From the NCBI GenBank assembly GCA_003218475.1, contig QHNR01000071.1, positions 1 through 54,884 of the forward strand: DNA of 54,884 nt, given 5' to 3'. The number at the start of each line of letters is the position of its first letter. Within the stretch, counting starts at the first letter, position 1. Source of the DNA: Verrucomicrobiota bacterium. Its GTDB lineage: Bacteria > Verrucomicrobiota > Verrucomicrobiia > Chthoniobacterales > UBA10450. Both the position numbers and the translations under genes were made by a program. The notes below the pieces were generated by a model. It did not search any database. It had not been told where the DNA came from and saw only the letters and a list, made by a program, of their open reading frames with translations. Shown piece by piece: positions 52,960-54,884 of the stretch.

Positions 52960-53030
52960 CTCCTCATGGCATCTACATCTACACAACTTCCTGAGCCACG
53001 ATGGGAAAACGGCAAATTCAGTAGATTTGA
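52800..53030. repeat. Iterated ATCTAC motifs at the end of the DUF3987 gene
   Basis: ATCTACACAATT near 52808, GTAGATGTAGAT near 52851, CATCTACATCTACACAAC near 52970 and GTAGAT near 53020, on both strands. Two of these are near-perfect inverted partners (ATCTACACAATT / ATCTACAGAATT). Such iterated sites near a replication-protein gene could be an origin, but the DNA is also coding in part. Confidence 0.45.
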
Positions 53031-53048
53031 AGGCGGCCTTTGACGATC

Positions 53049-53537
53049 ATGGGACTACTTAATTACACGACTTCAATCTCTACCGAAAAGACTGTCAACG
53101 AGATTCAATCTGCGCTGGCGAAAGCCGGCGCGCGCGCGGTTTTGCATGAATACGACGGATTCGGGCACGTCGCGGCGCTCTCATTCAGAATCCAAACGCA
53201 ATTTGGCGAGATTGCTTTTCGGTTGCCGGCCAACATCGAAGCGGTCAAGAGGATTCTGAAAAAGCAGGCGCTTACCGGAAAAATCCCGCGACGTTACGCC
53301 GATGACATTGACCAAGCCACACGAACGGCGTGGCGGATTCTCAAAGACTGGCTTCTGGCGCAGTCGGCCTTGATCGAAACTGGCATGGCGACGGTTGAAC
53401 AAGTTTTTTTGCCGTACGCTCAGAACGCTTCCGGTTTGACCCTGTACGAGGCTTTGATTGAGAAAAAGTTCGCTGGCTTGGCGCTGCCCGCTCCAAAGGA
53501 TTCCAAAGTCGTGAGATTGCAGGAGGCTGGAGCTTGA
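53049..53537 (+). CDS. Conserved mobile-element protein of unknown function
   Basis: 162 residues from ATG 53049; TTG 53040 adds three residues. GLLNYTTSISTEKTVNEIQSALAKAGARAV at the start, then FRIQTQFGEIAFRLPANIEAVK, then helices with RTAWRILKDWLLAQSALIETGMATVEQVFLPY. It resembles small proteins commonly found in phage-like elements of soil bacteria, without known function. Follows DUF3987 by about 90 bp on the same strand. Confidence 0.65.
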   Translation: MGLLNYTTSISTEKTVNEIQSALAKAGARAVLHEYDGFGHVAALSFRIQTQFGEIAFRLPANIEAVKRILKKQALTGKIPRRYADDIDQATRTAWRILKDWLLAQSALIETGMATVEQVFLPYAQNASGLTLYEALIEKKFAGLALPAPKDSKVVRLQEAGA

Positions 53538-53649
53538 ACTTTGGACGAGTCTGGCCTGCAAGTCACGCAAGTTCGAAAATTCAAATCGAAGCCGCTGAGC
53601 ATCGGCTTCAGCTTTTCAAGTTTACATGGCCGGTTATTTGTAGTCACCA

Positions 53650-53763
53650 ATGAATCAAAATCAGGAGTCTTCTATAAACGCTTCCCGAAATCCGGAGGTC
53701 ATCCGACTCACGCCCAAATTTTATGAGCGGTGGTTTGAATTCAATAAACGCGCGCAGTGGTGA
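53650..53763 (+). CDS. 37-residue element protein, coupled to the next gene
   Basis: ATG 53650 to TGA 53763: NQNQESSINASRNPEVIRL then TPKFYERWFEFNKRAQW. AGGAG-like bases are not obvious upstream. The stop overlaps the ATG of the next gene (TGATG), and the C-terminal segment is a plausible short conserved motif of mobile elements, so translation is likely but unproven. Confidence 0.5.
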   Translation: MNQNQESSINASRNPEVIRLTPKFYERWFEFNKRAQW

Positions 53764-54317
53764 TGATAGAAGCAAGAGCATTTGGTGAACGAGAGAGCGC
53801 CGACAGCATGACAGCAGCGGCTGCTCGCTTGGGCGTTCCTTTATCCGTGATTAAGTATTGCAAACGGCAGGGCTGCCCTGCATTTCGGGGGAGCCGTGTT
53901 TATCTACGACCACTTGCAGAAATGATCGCGTGCGGTGAAGCCGAGACCGATACAATTCTGTTTCCGATTCCGGCAGGCTCCGGAGCCAGCCCAAAAACGA
54001 TATCAGAGTTTCGCGAATTACTACGCGTATCGATCCGCTGCGGCTTCCTGCAAGCATCGGAAATATTTGAAATTCTGATACAACAAGTTATTGAGCGTTT
54101 GGATAGTACATCGCGCGCTGCAACCTCAGCACGTCCAAAGCGCGAATTAGAAGAATTCGACAAACTGACTCACGCGATCCACATAGGCTTTGGAGTCGCG
54201 AGCTGCCTACTTGATGGCGACGCGACCGACAAATATTTGAGACGATCCGCTGCGGCGTTAGAGCGAGCGAGAAAGAAATTGTTTCAGTCACACTCCGTGC
54301 GGCGGGCTTGCAAATAA
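53763..54317 (+). CDS. Small HTH-type element protein
   Basis: 184 residues from ATG 53763 (GTG 53757 also in frame). N-terminal DNA-binding helices DSMTAAAARLGVPLSVIKYCKRQGCPAFRG, like phage terminase small-subunit or excisionase HTHs. The rest is helical: ISEFRELLRVSIRCGFLQASEIFEILIQQVIERL, and a C-terminal basic helix. Exact family not recognised. Confidence 0.6.
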   Translation: MIEARAFGERESADSMTAAAARLGVPLSVIKYCKRQGCPAFRGSRVYLRPLAEMIACGEAETDTILFPIPAGSGASPKTISEFRELLRVSIRCGFLQASEIFEILIQQVIERLDSTSRAATSARPKRELEEFDKLTHAIHIGFGVASCLLDGDATDKYLRRSAAALERARKKLFQSHSVRRACK

Positions 54318-54533
54318 TTTGTGTGTTCCGTCTTTCTGCAATGATTGACTGTGCCGCCTAACGAAATCCGGCAACCACGTTGCAACGGACGCCCCTTCAT
54401 CGCGGAGCTACGGATTGCTACTCCCTAGAGCTCCGGTGACGCGCGAACGGAGTACCCGCCTAAGTGCGTGCCCGCATGCTAAACTTCCGCGGGTAATTTT
54501 GAGCCTTAGCTCTTCTCAATCCTTCGTTTCGGA
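54318..54533. other. 216-base gap without a recognisable feature
   Basis: No convincing gene. I looked here for a copy of the tRNA fragment that would mark the right end of the element (GGAATCGAACC or its reverse) and found none. Confidence 0.5.
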
Positions 54534-54884
54534 TCAGCCGCGCGGAGGCATAAAGATAGCAATTGAAGCGAAAAGGAAGACTCCGGGAAAAATGACGCGG
54601 CAGTAGCGATCAATTCTTACCGCCCGCTTCTTCTTCTGGGTGTTATCGAGGATGATGGTGGCCACAACCTCGATGAGGGAAAAGAAAACGAGCAATGTGC
54701 AGGCTAGGATAAAGACATCCAGTCGCGTCATGTATGGTAACAGCGGTAGCTGGCTGTCGATGGCGAAACGATAAGCAATCAACGTCAGCATTGAAGTCAT
54801 CGCGATGCTGACCTGAGAGTTGGCGTTAATCGGATCGATCCAGAAAACGGCCCACGACATGATCACGATCAGGACGAGTGGAAG
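54534..54884 (-). CDS. Pentameric ligand-gated ion channel, C-terminal part (runs off the right edge)
   Basis: Only the membrane domain is inside the window; the coding frame continues past 54884. The pattern of TM1 end to TM4 is that of bacterial Cys-loop-type channels such as GLIC: LIVIMSWAVFWIDP, then TM2 with ANSQVSIAMTSMLTLIAYRF, QLPLLPYMTRLDVFILACTLLVFFSLIEV (TM2-TM3 loop with PYMT and TM3), a short KKKRAVRIDRYCRVIFPGVFLF loop and TM4. In such channels the extracellular domain binds ligand and opens a cation- or anion-conducting pore in the inner membrane. Whether it belongs to the mobile element or to the chromosome beyond it is not decidable here. Confidence 0.88.
   Translation of the reverse strand, partial: LPLVLIVIMSWAVFWIDPINANSQVSIAMTSMLTLIAYRFAIDSQLPLLPYMTRLDVFILACTLLVFFSLIEVVATIILDNTQKKKRAVRIDRYCRVIFPGVFLFASIAIFMPPRG

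Noticed and set aside
53541-53726. 61-residue frame between element genes
   Set aside because: Low-complexity product; overlaps the better supported 37-residue frame at 53650.

Overview
The window looks like chromosome of an uncultivated soil bacterium of the phylum Verrucomicrobiota, probably near Chthoniobacterales / Candidatus Udaeobacter. This placement is inferred from gene content (DUF5069, VPS10-like BNR protein, prepilin-type protein, kynurenine cluster, PAS/HisKA_3 kinase) and from very many short palindromic repeats; no rRNA or other decisive marker is present. Genes are mostly singletons or pairs on both strands, separated by repeats.

Layout. 0-10 kb: uvrB, holA, a DUF4870 protein, a pseudopilin, aroB, an N-acetylmuramoyl-L-alanine amidase, a YmdB-type phosphodiesterase, a TPR protein and infC (probable non-AUG start). 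10-25 kb: a DsbA-like protein, a rhomboid protease, alpha-glucan phosphorylase, a NarL-type two-component pair, an alkaline-phosphatase-superfamily phosphodiesterase next to a DHA2 drug transporter, then exported or lipoprotein genes. 25-32 kb: a tryptophan/kynurenine cluster (kynurenine 3-monooxygenase, NTF2-like protein, DUF5069 protein, Rieske oxygenase, tryptophan 2,3-dioxygenase, ACMSD, 3-hydroxyanthranilate dioxygenase), without visible kynureninase or formylkynurenine formamidase. 32-48.8 kb: L,D-transpeptidase, MoeB/ThiF-rhodanese, LysM lipoprotein, RNase D, rho-coaE, a large BNR protein, fabI, a frameshifted monooxygenase, a GlcD-like oxidase, a sugar-dehydrogenase-like protein and nadE.

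48.8 kb to the end is an integrated mobile element. A tRNA 3'-end remnant lies 12 bp after nadE, followed by a tyrosine integrase, divergent HTH/excisionase-type regulators with a possible operator between them, a DUF3987 primase/helicase-like protein and small element proteins. The right attachment site and intact tRNA are not in the window. At the right edge, on the minus strand, is the C-terminal part of a pentameric ligand-gated ion channel.

The most striking property is that short palindromic or tandem repeats, of several families, lie inside conserved genes in frame as well as between genes. uvrB, holA, the Rieske oxygenase, RNase D, rho and nadE (and probably the kynurenine monooxygenase) carry extra peptide segments whose DNA matches intergenic repeats in this same window. 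Repeats also supply a signal peptide (amidase) and the stop codons of holA, aroB, the amidase, ACMSD and the 3-hydroxyanthranilate dioxygenase. This resembles the Rickettsia palindromic elements, but in a different phylum and with several unrelated families at once.
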